Source: Lachnospiraceae bacterium
GTDB taxonomy: Bacteria; Bacillota; Clostridia; Lachnospirales; Lachnospiraceae
Assembly (NCBI GenBank): GCA_017461725.1
Contig: JAFTXG010000020.1
Coordinates: 1-64,000 of the forward strand
Length of the DNA: 64,000 nucleotides
Direction of reading: 5' to 3'
The notes under the pieces were generated by a model. That model was not told the DNA's origin and did no database searches. It worked only from the letters and a program-made list of their open reading frames with translations. The stretch's first letter is position 1. Every line of letters starts with the position of its first letter. Below are positions 54,830 to 63,447 of the stretch, piece by piece. Made by a program: the position numbers and the translations under genes.

Positions 54830-54863
54830 TGATAAAATCAATATATAACCGTTGATTTTATCA
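54830..54863 (-). promoter_or_regulatory. Perfect 12-bp inverted repeat in the nrdR leader
   Basis: tgataaaatcaa (54830-54841) and ttgattttatca (54852-54863) are separated by ten bases. They lie between the promoter and the ribosome site of nrdR. The sequence does not match the known NrdR box, so another regulator or an RNA hairpin is possible. Confidence 0.55.
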
Positions 54864-54891
54864 TTATTTATATTTGTTTTCGGTTGAAACC

Positions 54892-54920
54892 ATTATACTA
54901 ATACTCCGATAAAAAGTCAA
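54892..54920 (-). promoter_or_regulatory. Promoter of nrdR-yqeG
   Basis: On the minus strand TTGACT (54915-54920), 17 bp and consensus TATAAT (54892-54897). Confidence 0.85.
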
Positions 54921-54992
54921 TTTTTATCTGTCACTCAGAAAGCTCTCCCTATATTCTTCCGCTTTGTTTCTCCACTACTACCGCAGCTTCAT

Positions 54993-55250
54993 TCACTCAC
55001 ACTTCCTCAGCCGCTCCTCGGCGTTGATATTCACCAGAACGATGTCATCTCCGATCTGCGTGACACAGCCGAACGGAATCACATACTCACTGTCCCGCCC
55101 GAACAGGCTGAACAGATGTCCCGGCCCGGGCACGATAAATTCTTTGATGCACCCGCTGCAGGGATCAAACTCCACATCGGTGATGACTCCAAGTCGGCAG
55201 CAGTCACAGATATTGATCACTTCTTTATGTTTAAGCTCACAGATACGCAT
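54993..55250 (-). CDS. YlmC/YmxH-family sporulation protein (PRC-barrel)
   Basis: An 85-residue PRC-barrel protein (MRICELKHKEVINICDCCRLGVITDVEFDP). Members are conserved in spore-forming Bacillota; ymxH of Bacillus subtilis is expressed during sporulation. Function unknown. GAGG precedes the ATG. It is upstream of nrdR but separated by a promoter. Confidence 0.88.
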   Translation of the reverse strand: MRICELKHKEVINICDCCRLGVITDVEFDPCSGCIKEFIVPGPGHLFSLFGRDSEYVIPFGCVTQIGDDIVLVNINAEERLRKCE

Positions 55251-55319
55251 GGCAGATACCTCTCTCAGACAGTCCGAATGGCGGATTGATTATTAACAAA
55301 AAACATCTCTTAGTATAAT

Positions 55320-55762
55320 CTATGCAAAAAGATCGTGACTGTTCCATATCCGTTCCCATTCTTTTACATCCTCTCCGGTCAATCCCACTAACGGATCGGT
55401 TCGGATCTGATGCTTTGCGATCTCCTCACTATACAGATCCAGGTCATCCAGAACGATCCACCGCTCAACATCACTGTGTTGTTTAAGCCAGCAGAGAATT
55501 TCCTCCGCCTTAACCAGACTGAACTTCTTGGTCCTTCGGATTTCCTCGGTGGAATGATCCGGTGTTTTACCAGCAAGTGTAATCCTTGCTTCCCAAAGCA
55601 TATCGGTAAGCTTTTTCGCCTCTTTACGAAGCGGTTTCATCTCAACAATCTGACTTTTTCATCATCAATCAATGTTCCGTTGCTTATTTCCATCTCATGT
55701 GTATTGTTCCAGAATTCAGAATTAAGCACACCGTCAATGTCCAAAAATATGATGTTTCTCAT
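55320..55762 (-). pseudogene. Broken HAD-domain phosphatase gene (HAD_SAK-like)
   Basis: Two fragments of one HAD protein lie in different frames. The first (55762-55637) begins after GGGGA and reads MRNIIFLDIDGVLNSEFWNN, the HAD motif I, then stops after 41 residues. The second (55640-55320, 106 residues) overlaps it as ATGA and carries the C-terminal part WIVLDDLDLYSEEIAK and TDPLVGLTGEDV. The middle part, with the usual SSSWR-type motif II, is missing. A deletion with frameshift is the simplest explanation. The ATGA overlap means both pieces may still be translated. Confidence 0.75.
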
Positions 55763-55772
55763 ATTCATCCCC

Positions 55773-56876
55773 TTAATTTGTCATCCTCCGACATTTGAAC
55801 AAATAGGCAAACTCCGTCTCGCTCTGCTGTTCCACATACATCCCCGCCATTTCAACACCCCGGATAATTGTCGCTGGGTCATCGGGATATATCTTCACTC
55901 TGTATGTCCCCATTTCAATGTAGTCTGCTTGGTTTTTATCAATTGATAAAACAAACCGTCCATTATCGTTTAACAGTGAAGCAGCCTTATTGATAAAACC
56001 CTGCTTGTCCGCGAAATGCATCAGTGTCAGCGAGGAATAAACTACATCAAACCGCTCATCAATCGCAAAATCCAGAAAATCCGCACAGATCAATTCCATA
56101 TTTCCATATGCGGCAAGATTCGCTGAGGCCCTGGCGATTGTTTTCGGTGAAATATCTATTCCGAACAGTTTACGGCAATGTGGTGCAACCTTGGCCGCGA
56201 TCCTGCCAGTCCCGACACCAATCTCAAGGACAGATTTCTCTGTTGACAGTCCCAACAAATCGATAAACTCCTGTCCGTCCCACTTATTCATATATTCCTG
56301 CAGGATCGGTGGATCGCGAAATGGATCATTGTCCTCATCGACCATTTTATCATAATGAGAAATCACTGACTGAAGTTTTACCCTCGTGCTGTAATACACA
56401 CACCGATGCACCTTCCCGCGATACTCAATCTCTTCAGTTCGATCCATCCTGTGCATTCCTGCCTTCTCCATCACTCTGATGCTTGCTAAATTATCGTCAA
56501 AGGCACCAGCGATCACTTCGGTCAAACCACGGTTAAACAGGTCTCGGATAACACCTCTCAGGGCCTCGGTGGCATATCCCTGGTTGTGATAGTCCGGATG
56601 AATCACATAGCCAAGTTCGATCCGGCCATCCCAAAACTCCACATCATTGAGAAAACCGATCAGTTTCTCATCTAAATAAATCCCTCGCACATAATGCTTT
56701 TCGGACGTGGAATACGCTCTCAGTACATTGAACAGCTTTATCGTCTGTTCCTCCGTCTGAAAGTCCGGAAGCAAATAGGTTTTCTTCACCGTATCGTCTG
56801 TCAGGATACGGATAACCGCAGCCTGATCCACCTCTGACAACGGTTTTAATATTAATCGATCTGTTCTGATATACAT
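55773..56876 (-). CDS. Fusion of GNAT acetyltransferase and SAM methyltransferase
   Basis: Residues 1-165 form a RimJ/RimL-type GNAT domain (YIRTDRLILKP, with the acetyl-CoA loop HPDYHNQGYATEAL and NLASIRVMEKAGM). Residues about 170-367 form a class I methyltransferase with the SAM motif VLEIGVGTGRIAAK, the acidic FGIDISP and DVVYSSLTLMHF. The frame is open throughout. GNAT-methyltransferase fusions suggest double modification of one substrate, perhaps a small molecule, or a detox role, but neither is shown. GGGGA precedes the ATG. Length 367. Confidence 0.88.
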   Translation of the reverse strand: MYIRTDRLILKPLSEVDQAAVIRILTDDTVKKTYLLPDFQTEEQTIKLFNVLRAYSTSEKHYVRGIYLDEKLIGFLNDVEFWDGRIELGYVIHPDYHNQGYATEALRGVIRDLFNRGLTEVIAGAFDDNLASIRVMEKAGMHRMDRTEEIEYRGKVHRCVYYSTRVKLQSVISHYDKMVDEDNDPFRDPPILQEYMNKWDGQEFIDLLGLSTEKSVLEIGVGTGRIAAKVAPHCRKLFGIDISPKTIARASANLAAYGNMELICADFLDFAIDERFDVVYSSLTLMHFADKQGFINKAASLLNDNGRFVLSIDKNQADYIEMGTYRVKIYPDDPATIIRGVEMAGMYVEQQSETEFAYLFKCRRMTN

Positions 56877-56987
56877 CCTATTTCCCCGCTATATGTTGAC
56901 TAACTATGTTGCTTTCTTTATACTTAAATAAGGAATTTTGATTTTTAATTCGTATATATAGTGAACGCATGATTAAAGGAGGTTCCT

Positions 56988-57836
56988 ATGAAGAAAATCA
57001 TCTCGCTGTCTCTGGCGCTGATTCTGATGCTATCCGTTTCCGGCTGTGCCGCTAAGACATCTCTGGCCAATGAAAATGAAGGAGCTGTCGTGGCGAAAGA
57101 TTTGTTTGAAAATGCGTCGCCGCAGACCAGTGCTCTCGGCTTTTTCCATTATAACGGAGAAACGACCACCCTCCAGTATCTCTTTTCCGCCGACTCCATA
57201 AATAAGGTTTTGGGCGAACTCTCCTCCGTCCCGGCAATCCACACAGAGGAGTGGTCACCTGAGCAAATCACCTTTCCCGTCTACGGAATCAATATCATGG
57301 ACATAAACGGCTATCCGCTGGAAGCCGCCTGGTCCAACGGTTATCTGGTCATGCAGGATGGAAATGTCTACCGGTTTGACTATGATTTCGCAAAGCTGAC
57401 CGATAACTATTCGTTCAGCCCGCAGGGCACTTGGAATTCCGCCACCATGCTCCCCAGCGCCGAGCATCTGTTTAAGGATGCTGATGGCTGGCACTCTGTC
57501 CTGATGAAAGAGGCCGGCGACCTGACACCACCCGAAGGAATCACGCTTGAGATCAATGATATCTCCGAAAACGGCCTCACTGTCCAAATCGCCAACAAAA
57601 CCGACAGTGACTGGACCTATGGTGAGGACTACTCACTGCAGGTGAATCTTGATGGAAAATGGTACGATATCCCCACCGCTGCCGGAGTAAACTGGGCGTT
57701 CCACTCCATCGCGTATCTCCTCCCCGCAGGCGGTAAAACCGAGCAAACGTACTCGCTGGCGATGTATGGAGCACTTCCGGGCGGGAACTATCGGATCATT
57801 GCTTCCGGTCTGACAGCTGAGTTTGAGTTAAATTAG
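56988..57836 (+). CDS. Lipoprotein with C-terminal immunoglobulin-like domain
   Basis: A 282-residue surface lipoprotein. The signal peptide ends in the lipobox VSGC at about 17-20, to be cut by LspA. A central region (about 40-165) is unassigned. The last 95 residues (EGITLEINDISENGLTVQIANKTDSDWTYG) match a bacterial Ig-like domain seen in Clostridia. AAAGGAGG precedes the ATG. It stands alone and is convergent with the MATE gene. Confidence 0.85.
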   Translation: MKKIISLSLALILMLSVSGCAAKTSLANENEGAVVAKDLFENASPQTSALGFFHYNGETTTLQYLFSADSINKVLGELSSVPAIHTEEWSPEQITFPVYGINIMDINGYPLEAAWSNGYLVMQDGNVYRFDYDFAKLTDNYSFSPQGTWNSATMLPSAEHLFKDADGWHSVLMKEAGDLTPPEGITLEINDISENGLTVQIANKTDSDWTYGEDYSLQVNLDGKWYDIPTAAGVNWAFHSIAYLLPAGGKTEQTYSLAMYGALPGGNYRIIASGLTAEFELN

Positions 57837-57840
57837 TCCT

Positions 57841-59214
57841 TCAAGAATGAATCTCATCCGCCGCCTTGATCTTTTTGATCCACTTGCCGCTTCTCAGACG
57901 GATCACACACCAGAATGCCTTCAACACCTGGTCGATCTTGAGCGAGAAATATATCCAGAATGCCGGCAGATGAAAGACAAGTCCGGCCAGGATGCCCAGC
58001 GGGATGGATGCCACCCAGAGGAATACATTGTCCGCAACCATCAGCACCCTGGTGTCTCCGCCTCCGCGAAGCACCCCCTTGGTCATGATGCTGTTGGTCG
58101 CCTGGAATACAATGATGATACTGATAGACAGCATCAGCTGGCGGGCAATCTCCTGTGTCTCCTGTGACAGATTATAGGCGGAGATCATCGGGCCGCTGAT
58201 CAGAGTAACAATACCTGCTGCTGCCAGTCCAAACACCATACCGAGTCCCAAGAAGGCATACCCCTGGCGGTGTGCCTTTTCTCTGTCTCCCTCTCCCAGC
58301 GTATATCCGGTCACGATGGCTCCGGCCTGTGAGAAGCCCTGAATCATCACCGAACTCAGCTGCTGCGTCACCGCGGTCACGGCGTTCGCTGCCACAAAGC
58401 TTTCGCCGAGACGTCCGATGACCATGGCGACGGAATTATTGCCCAGGGCCAGAATGCCGTCACTGACCAGCACAGGAATGCTGATACGGATATATTCTCT
58501 CCAGAGATTGCCCACCGGGCGGAAAATGTCCCTGATTCGGAATCCGATCTCTTTATCCTTAAAAAACAGGTAGCCGCAGATCACTGCAAACTCGAAAATA
58601 CGGGCGATCAACGTGCCCAGAGCCGCACCGGCTGCTTCCATGCGGGGAGCGCCGAATTTTCCGAAGATAAACACATAGTTGGCACCCACATTGATGAAAA
58701 ATGCGGCGATGGACGTGTACAGCGGAATTTTGACCTGTCCCACATTTCTGAGGACAATGGTACAGGTCAGCGAAAGCCCCAACAAATAGTAGGTGATCAC
58801 CGAATACTCCAGATATCGAATGCCATGCTCGATGATCGGCTCCTCCACCGTGTAGATCTGCATGATCTGGCGGGGCAGCAGGATGGTCGCCACGCAAAAC
58901 AAAGTGGCCATGCCGAGGCACAGACGCAGCATAATGGCGATGGAATTTTTCAGAGAGGGGTATTCTTTCATTCCGTAATAGCGGGCTACCAACACGGATG
59001 CACCCATGCCGATGCCCATACAAAAGATGTGAAATACATTGATAAACTGATTTGCCAGTGATACCGCGGACAGCTGTGTCTCGCCTACCGCGCCGATCAT
59101 GACGGTGTCCATCATATTGACACCGGTGGTGATCAGACCCTGGAGGGCGATGGGAACAGCTATCCCGGCAACTGTTTTATAGAATTTCTTATCGTTTATA
59201 AATAGTCTGAACAA
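57841..59214 (-). CDS. MATE-family efflux transporter
   Basis: A MATE multidrug/sodium antiporter with about 12 helices in two homologous halves. The N-terminal IAVPIALQGLITTGVNMMDTVMIG is typical. A TTG at 59214 is preferred because AGGAG lies nine bases upstream and it gives FRLFINDKKFYKTV, the usual MATE beginning. ATGs at 59256 and 59253 are in frame but lack ribosome sites. Length 457 from TTG. Substrate unknown. Confidence 0.88.
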   Translation of the reverse strand: MFRLFINDKKFYKTVAGIAVPIALQGLITTGVNMMDTVMIGAVGETQLSAVSLANQFINVFHIFCMGIGMGASVLVARYYGMKEYPSLKNSIAIMLRLCLGMATLFCVATILLPRQIMQIYTVEEPIIEHGIRYLEYSVITYYLLGLSLTCTIVLRNVGQVKIPLYTSIAAFFINVGANYVFIFGKFGAPRMEAAGAALGTLIARIFEFAVICGYLFFKDKEIGFRIRDIFRPVGNLWREYIRISIPVLVSDGILALGNNSVAMVIGRLGESFVAANAVTAVTQQLSSVMIQGFSQAGAIVTGYTLGEGDREKAHRQGYAFLGLGMVFGLAAAGIVTLISGPMISAYNLSQETQEIARQLMLSISIIIVFQATNSIMTKGVLRGGGDTRVLMVADNVFLWVASIPLGILAGLVFHLPAFWIYFSLKIDQVLKAFWCVIRLRSGKWIKKIKAADEIHS

Positions 59215-59267
59215 CGTCAAGGTCTCCTGTTCGTGGTATTTGTACGAATACATCATACCACAAATCT

Positions 59268-59636
59268 TCAAAGACACAACAAAAATAAAATAATAATTCC
59301 GACCAGTATCAGGCCAAAATCATCGGGCTTGATGGTTTTCTCGAGCACATAGAAATCCGGTCTCTTTTCGTTGACATAGATCGGGTAAGCTTCCCCCTCC
59401 ACATACTTTAGCGTACTTTTTCTGCCGGTGAAAGCCTCAAATGCCTCCCTCTCATATCGCTGAGACGCAATCTCGTAGCAAAATACCGGCGTACTGATAT
59501 TTGATCCTACAGACAGACACTGGTCAGAACGTACATAGATACCCTGAATTTGCTTTTTGCAATTCATCTTTTGTACGAATGACCAGATCCCAAGGCTTAA
59601 AAGCCCCAGCGCAATGATTAACGATATAATTTTCAT
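59268..59636 (-). CDS. DUF3592-like two-helix membrane protein
   Basis: A 122-residue protein with an N-terminal helix (about 2-19), a beta-rich domain of about 75 residues (IQGIYVRSDQ, CYEIASQRYER) and a C-terminal helix (about 106-122). The layout recalls DUF3592 proteins. Function unknown; no partner is evident beside the MATE gene. Confidence 0.72.
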   Translation of the reverse strand: MKIISLIIALGLLSLGIWSFVQKMNCKKQIQGIYVRSDQCLSVGSNISTPVFCYEIASQRYEREAFEAFTGRKSTLKYVEGEAYPIYVNEKRPDFYVLEKTIKPDDFGLILVGIIILFLLCL

Positions 59637-59725
59637 TTCGCCTCTCCTTTTTAACTTAATTTTAACATAGATTTAATATATGGATTTTAGCACAATAATT
59701 CCGAATTGTATAGACCAAAAAAAGA

Positions 59726-59758
59726 AAACAGACAGCCAAATTATCAGACTGTCTGTTT
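59726..59758 (-). terminator. Terminator of the GNAT gene
   Basis: aaacagacag (59726-59735) pairs perfectly with ctgtctgttt (59749-59758). On the minus strand a T-rich run follows (complement of 59717-59725). Confidence 0.85.
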
Positions 59759-59762
59759 AGTA

Positions 59763-60230
59763 TTAATCATTTTCGAATTCCATATACCTTCTGTAGGTCT
59801 TAAACCCGACAGATTCATAGAATTTCAACGCGCTTTCATTGAACTCCCACATATTCAGCTCGATCCGATCAAAGCCTCTCTCCTTCGCGTCTGCCTTGAT
59901 AAACGCGAACAGCTCTCTTCCCACACCGCTTCGGCGCAGATGTTTATCCACGCCAAATTCATGCACTGCATAGAAATCCCGTTCTTTACAGGTGATAGAT
60001 GCAGGTTTCGTTATCAACTCCACACAGGCAAAGCCACAGATGATCCCCTCCCGCTCTGCCACGATGAGCGCTTTGTTTTCCTCGGTCAGAAAGTTTTCCG
60101 CATAGGCTTTTAACTCAGGGCCTGACTCTTCATAAAAAATATCCGGCCTTCCCTCAGCGTGAACGGCATGCACCTGCGCGCGAAGTTCATTTACCCGCGC
60201 CAAATCATCTCTTGCAGCAAAGCGTACCAT
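59763..60230 (-). CDS. GNAT family N-acetyltransferase
   Basis: A 155-residue GNAT enzyme. The acetyl-CoA motif A is VDKHLRRSGVGRELFAFIK (about 94-112), and motif B is NESALKFYESVGF. The C-terminus ends YMEFEND. Substrate unknown. It has its own terminator. Confidence 0.9.
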   Translation of the reverse strand: MVRFAARDDLARVNELRAQVHAVHAEGRPDIFYEESGPELKAYAENFLTEENKALIVAEREGIICGFACVELITKPASITCKERDFYAVHEFGVDKHLRRSGVGRELFAFIKADAKERGFDRIELNMWEFNESALKFYESVGFKTYRRYMEFEND

Positions 60231-60395
60231 CTCAAAATCCTTTCTCTTCCTCTTTGATATGTGTCACATTATATCATCTATCGAACCATTTGTCATTATA
60301 CCTGCGGTGTAAAATATATCATAATGCAATTTTATCGATCTCCCACTCTTTTGCCGGAAGAATCATCGCATGATCACCGACAACCTCAATATTGA

Positions 60396-60444
60396 AAAGA
60401 ACCGCCCACGATTCAGCCAACACCAAACCATTTTGCGGTTCTTT
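60396..60444. repeat. 10-bp inverted repeat in the gap after the CD3324-like gene
   Basis: aaagaaccgc (60396-60405) is complementary to gcggttcttt (60435-60444), with a 29-base loop. On the minus strand it is followed by TTTCAAT, so it could be a weak terminator of the HTH gene. The gap 60231-60453 holds no complete gene, only a 44-codon open stretch in frame after that gene's stop. Confidence 0.45.
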
Positions 60445-60453
60445 CTCTCTGTT

Positions 60454-60720
60454 TTATCTCATATTTCGAATGATCCGCTGGATACTTTTCTCAGACAAAA
60501 AATACATTTCCGCCAGTTTTCTCACTGACTTTCCCTCGCGATAATCCTCATAGATCTGATGATTTCGCGCTCTCAGTTCCTGTCTGGTGCGAGTACCCTC
60601 GCCCCATTCCTTCCGGCAGTCCGCCTTTCTGGGAATGTAAATCGTTTGTCCATCCACATACTGCTGGATCAGTTCGATGATCTCTGCGGGCAGAACCTCC
60701 TCTGCTCGTCGATAGCCCAT
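60454..60720 (-). CDS. CD3324-family HTH protein
   Basis: An 88-residue protein of the CD3324 type. The N-terminal part (EEVLPAEIIELIQQYVDGQTIYIPRK) is followed by a basic region and a resolvase-like helix-turn-helix (SVRKLAEMYFLSEKSIQRIIRN). GGAGG lies five bases before the ATG. The family is common in Clostridia and its role is unknown; a regulatory role is inferred from the HTH. Confidence 0.85.
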   Translation of the reverse strand: MGYRRAEEVLPAEIIELIQQYVDGQTIYIPRKADCRKEWGEGTRTRQELRARNHQIYEDYREGKSVRKLAEMYFLSEKSIQRIIRNMR

Positions 60721-60758
60721 GATTGCCTCCTAAATTTTAGTACATTCAGGTCAGCAGT

Positions 60759-60827
60759 GGCTATGGCAATTAATTTCGCTATAAATGTCTGCTATACAGA
60801 CGTTTCAATCTGTTTCTTGCAATAGCC
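60759..60827 (-). promoter_or_regulatory. Potential structured leader upstream of the CD3324-like gene
   Basis: Within the 301-bp gap 60721-61021, ggctatggcaa (60759-60769) pairs with ttgcaatagcc (60817-60827; ten of eleven). Inside it, aatgtctg (60784-60791) pairs with cagacgtt (60797-60804). The nested stems would lie in the mRNA leader. No known riboswitch is recognised. The rest of the gap is AT-rich with no ORF. Confidence 0.4.
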
Positions 60828-61021
60828 AGTGCTATGCAATCTGCTCGGGAGTAGTCATAAATTCCGGCTCCTTTCTCTATTATCAACATTCCTTTCGGCG
60901 ATATTTATATGATTATACCAAATTAATACAAAAATATCGACCTCAATTTCTTTTCAAATAAAGCCTGTGCCAACGCGTGATTTCCCATTTGATTAAATGC
61001 GAATTGGTTGTGCAGGTATCA

Positions 61022-61459
61022 TTATCGCTTCTTAACATACAACACAAACTGTGCAATTGCATTACCTGCACAAAGGGCAAGTATAAAGCCGGAAAGTGCT
61101 AACTGAGTATCGTTTGTACTATTCACGGCCCCCAGCATTGCACAAAATACCGATATTGTAAAACAAATTGCAGATACCAGATGCAGATGTTTCTTTTTTA
61201 AAAACAAAGTCTCCGTTTCTTCTGTTGCAGTCTTAACCGCAGGGATATCTCTGTCACTTTCATAATCATCATTTAACAGATAATCTGTTGTAACATGGAA
61301 AAGCTTACTAATCTGCAATATATTTTGTGCATCAGGCTGCGCGGTTCCATTTTCCCAGCGGCTGATTGCCTGCCGTGATACATTCAATTTTTCAGCGAAA
61401 TCTTCTTGTGACCAACCATTCGCTTTTCTATGCTTAATGATTTTGTCTGGTAATTTCAT
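61022..61459 (-). CDS. XRE-family regulator with two membrane helices
   Basis: A helix-turn-helix (about 5-60; NGWSQEDFAEKLNVSRQAISRWENG) is followed by a linker and two C-terminal membrane helices (about 95-140). This layout is common in Clostridia. The ATG at 61459 is chosen for GGAGG upstream; a longer reading from 61627 has no support. Two similar 13-14-bp direct repeats at 61521-61534 and 61543-61555 may be operators. Length 145. Confidence 0.88.
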   Translation of the reverse strand: MKLPDKIIKHRKANGWSQEDFAEKLNVSRQAISRWENGTAQPDAQNILQISKLFHVTTDYLLNDDYESDRDIPAVKTATEETETLFLKKKHLHLVSAICFTISVFCAMLGAVNSTNDTQLALSGFILALCAGNAIAQFVLYVKKR

Positions 61460-61630
61460 AATGAAATCCTCCTTTAATTTGGTGAGTTCATTGTAGCAAA
61501 ACGCACTTCCAACGACCACCACATCAACTTTACAATTCCGCAACATGACTTTACATGCTGTCAAATTTAAATTTTCGCTCTCTTTAAACAAATTATATAC
61601 CGTCATCCCACAGCAAATCAACCACAAAAA

Positions 61631-61660
61631 ATCACCGCAGATGTCTCCACCTGCAGTGAT
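61631..61660 (-). terminator. Intrinsic terminator of prfC
   Basis: atcaccgcag (61631-61640) pairs with ctgcagtgat (61651-61660), with one wobble and a ten-base loop. Six T follow on the minus strand. Confidence 0.88.
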
Positions 61661-61718
61661 CTTTCTGTTTTATACTTAACTTTCCTCTGACTCGCAATCA
61701 TTGCTGCCATCAGCGAAA

Positions 61719-63308
61719 TCAATTCCGGCTGAACTCTGCCAGCTCCAGACCGGGATTTCTGTCCAGCACCATGCCGACGCTCCAGCTGTTTGCGAACAAC
61801 AGCAGGGGATTTCCGTGCATGTCCTTCACTCGCTTCATATCGGAGGTTCCCTGGATCTTATTCACGTCGATATCCTTGTTTGCCACCCAGCGGATGTACT
61901 CGTAAGGAAGAGTCTCCAGCTTGACTTCAACATTGTACTCGTTGTTCAGACGGTGCAGCAGCACGTCGAACTGCAGCACGCCGACAACGCCGACAATGAT
62001 CTCCTCCATACCGGTATTGAACTCCTGGAATATCTGGATCGCACCCTCCTGGGCAATCTGGGTAACGCCTTTGATGAACTGTTTGCGCTTCATGGTGTCC
62101 ATCTGGCGCAGTCTGGCAAAGTGCTCCGGCGCGAAGGTGGGAATGCCCTCGTAGGCAAACTTCTTCGGTGAGGTGGTCAAGGTATCACCGATGGAGAAGA
62201 TACCCGGGTCAAAGATACCGATGATATCTCCGGCATAGGCCTCCTCAACGATCTTTCTCTCCTGCGCCATCATCTGCGTAGGCTGACTCAGGCGGACTTT
62301 CTTGCCGCCCTGAATATGATTTACCTCCATGCCCGCCTCGAACTTTCCGGAGCAGATGCGCATGAATGCAATACGGTCGCGGTGCGCTTTATTCATATTT
62401 GCCTGAATTTTGAATACAAATCCGGAGAACTCCTCGCTCTCGGGATCAATTTCTCCCTGATCGGAGGTTCTTCCCAAGGGAGGTGTGGTCATGGTGAGGA
62501 AGTGCTTCAGGAAGGTCTCCACACCGAAGTTAGTCAATGCGGAACCGAAGAACACGGGGGTAACCATACCGGCGCGCACCAGCTCCATGTCAAACTCCTG
62601 TCCGGCACCGTCCAGAAGCTCGATCTCGTCCTGCAGCTGCGCCATCTGGAAGCTATCAATCAGATCCAGTGCCTCGGGGCTGTCCACGTCCACCTCGGTG
62701 GACTCTACTTCCTTCTGACCGCCCATGGCCGCCTTGAAGGTGGTGATTTTCTTGGTCTGGCGATCGTACACACCGCGGAAGGACTTTCCGCAGCCGATGG
62801 GCCAGTTGATGGGACAGGTCTGGATGCCCAGCACATTCTCGATCTCATCCATCAGCTCGAAGGTGTCATTGGCCTCCCGGTCCATCTTGTTAATAAAGGT
62901 GAAGATCGGAATATGGCGAAGCAGACATACCTTGAACAGCTTAATGGTCTGAGCCTCGACACCCTTGGAAGCGTCGATGACCATGACTGCAGAGTCGGCT
63001 GCCATCAGGGTACGATAAGTATCCTCCGAGAAATCCTGATGTCCCGGAGTATCCAGAATATTGATACAATATCCGTCATAATTAAACTGAAGCACAGAAG
63101 AAGTGACGGAAATACCTCTCTCCTTCTCGATCTCCATCCAGTCTGATACCGCATGTCTGCTGGCTTTTCTGCCCTTTACGGTACCGGCCAGATTGATCGC
63201 ACCGCCGTAGAGCAGGAACTTCTCGGTCAGAGTAGTCTTACCTGCATCGGGGTGGGAAATGATCGCAAATGTTCTCCTGCGCTTGATCTCTTCTGAAAGC
63301 TGTGACAC
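61719..63308 (-). CDS. prfC: Peptide chain release factor 3
   Basis: RF3 is a GTPase that recycles RF1/RF2 from the ribosome. G1 is SHPDAGKTT, G3 is LDTPGHQDF and G4 is INKMDRE; the RF3 C-terminal domain ends at LELAEFS. A GTG at 63308 is chosen because GGAGG lies eight bases upstream, which gives 529 residues, the length of E. coli RF3. Upstream ATGs (63332, 63347) have no ribosome site. Confidence 0.96.
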   Translation of the reverse strand: MSQLSEEIKRRRTFAIISHPDAGKTTLTEKFLLYGGAINLAGTVKGRKASRHAVSDWMEIEKERGISVTSSVLQFNYDGYCINILDTPGHQDFSEDTYRTLMAADSAVMVIDASKGVEAQTIKLFKVCLLRHIPIFTFINKMDREANDTFELMDEIENVLGIQTCPINWPIGCGKSFRGVYDRQTKKITTFKAAMGGQKEVESTEVDVDSPEALDLIDSFQMAQLQDEIELLDGAGQEFDMELVRAGMVTPVFFGSALTNFGVETFLKHFLTMTTPPLGRTSDQGEIDPESEEFSGFVFKIQANMNKAHRDRIAFMRICSGKFEAGMEVNHIQGGKKVRLSQPTQMMAQERKIVEEAYAGDIIGIFDPGIFSIGDTLTTSPKKFAYEGIPTFAPEHFARLRQMDTMKRKQFIKGVTQIAQEGAIQIFQEFNTGMEEIIVGVVGVLQFDVLLHRLNNEYNVEVKLETLPYEYIRWVANKDIDVNKIQGTSDMKRVKDMHGNPLLLFANSWSVGMVLDRNPGLELAEFSRN

Positions 63309-63360
63309 GTAAATGTCCTCCTGTGTATACATATTATATCTGCGCAAAACGCACTAAACA

Positions 63361-63384
63361 GTCAGACCAGAAGACTGATCTGAC
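63361..63384. repeat. Short hairpin upstream of prfC
   Basis: gtcagaccag (63361-63370) pairs with ctgatctgac (63375-63384) at nine of ten positions, with a four-base loop. It lies between the 46-residue gene and prfC and might be a partial terminator or leader hairpin; no clear T-tract follows. Confidence 0.45.
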
Positions 63385-63447
63385 CGATTTTACCATAGAA
63401 ATTACATTGTCTAAATGACTGCCTCATGCAAATCAAAACCGACAACA

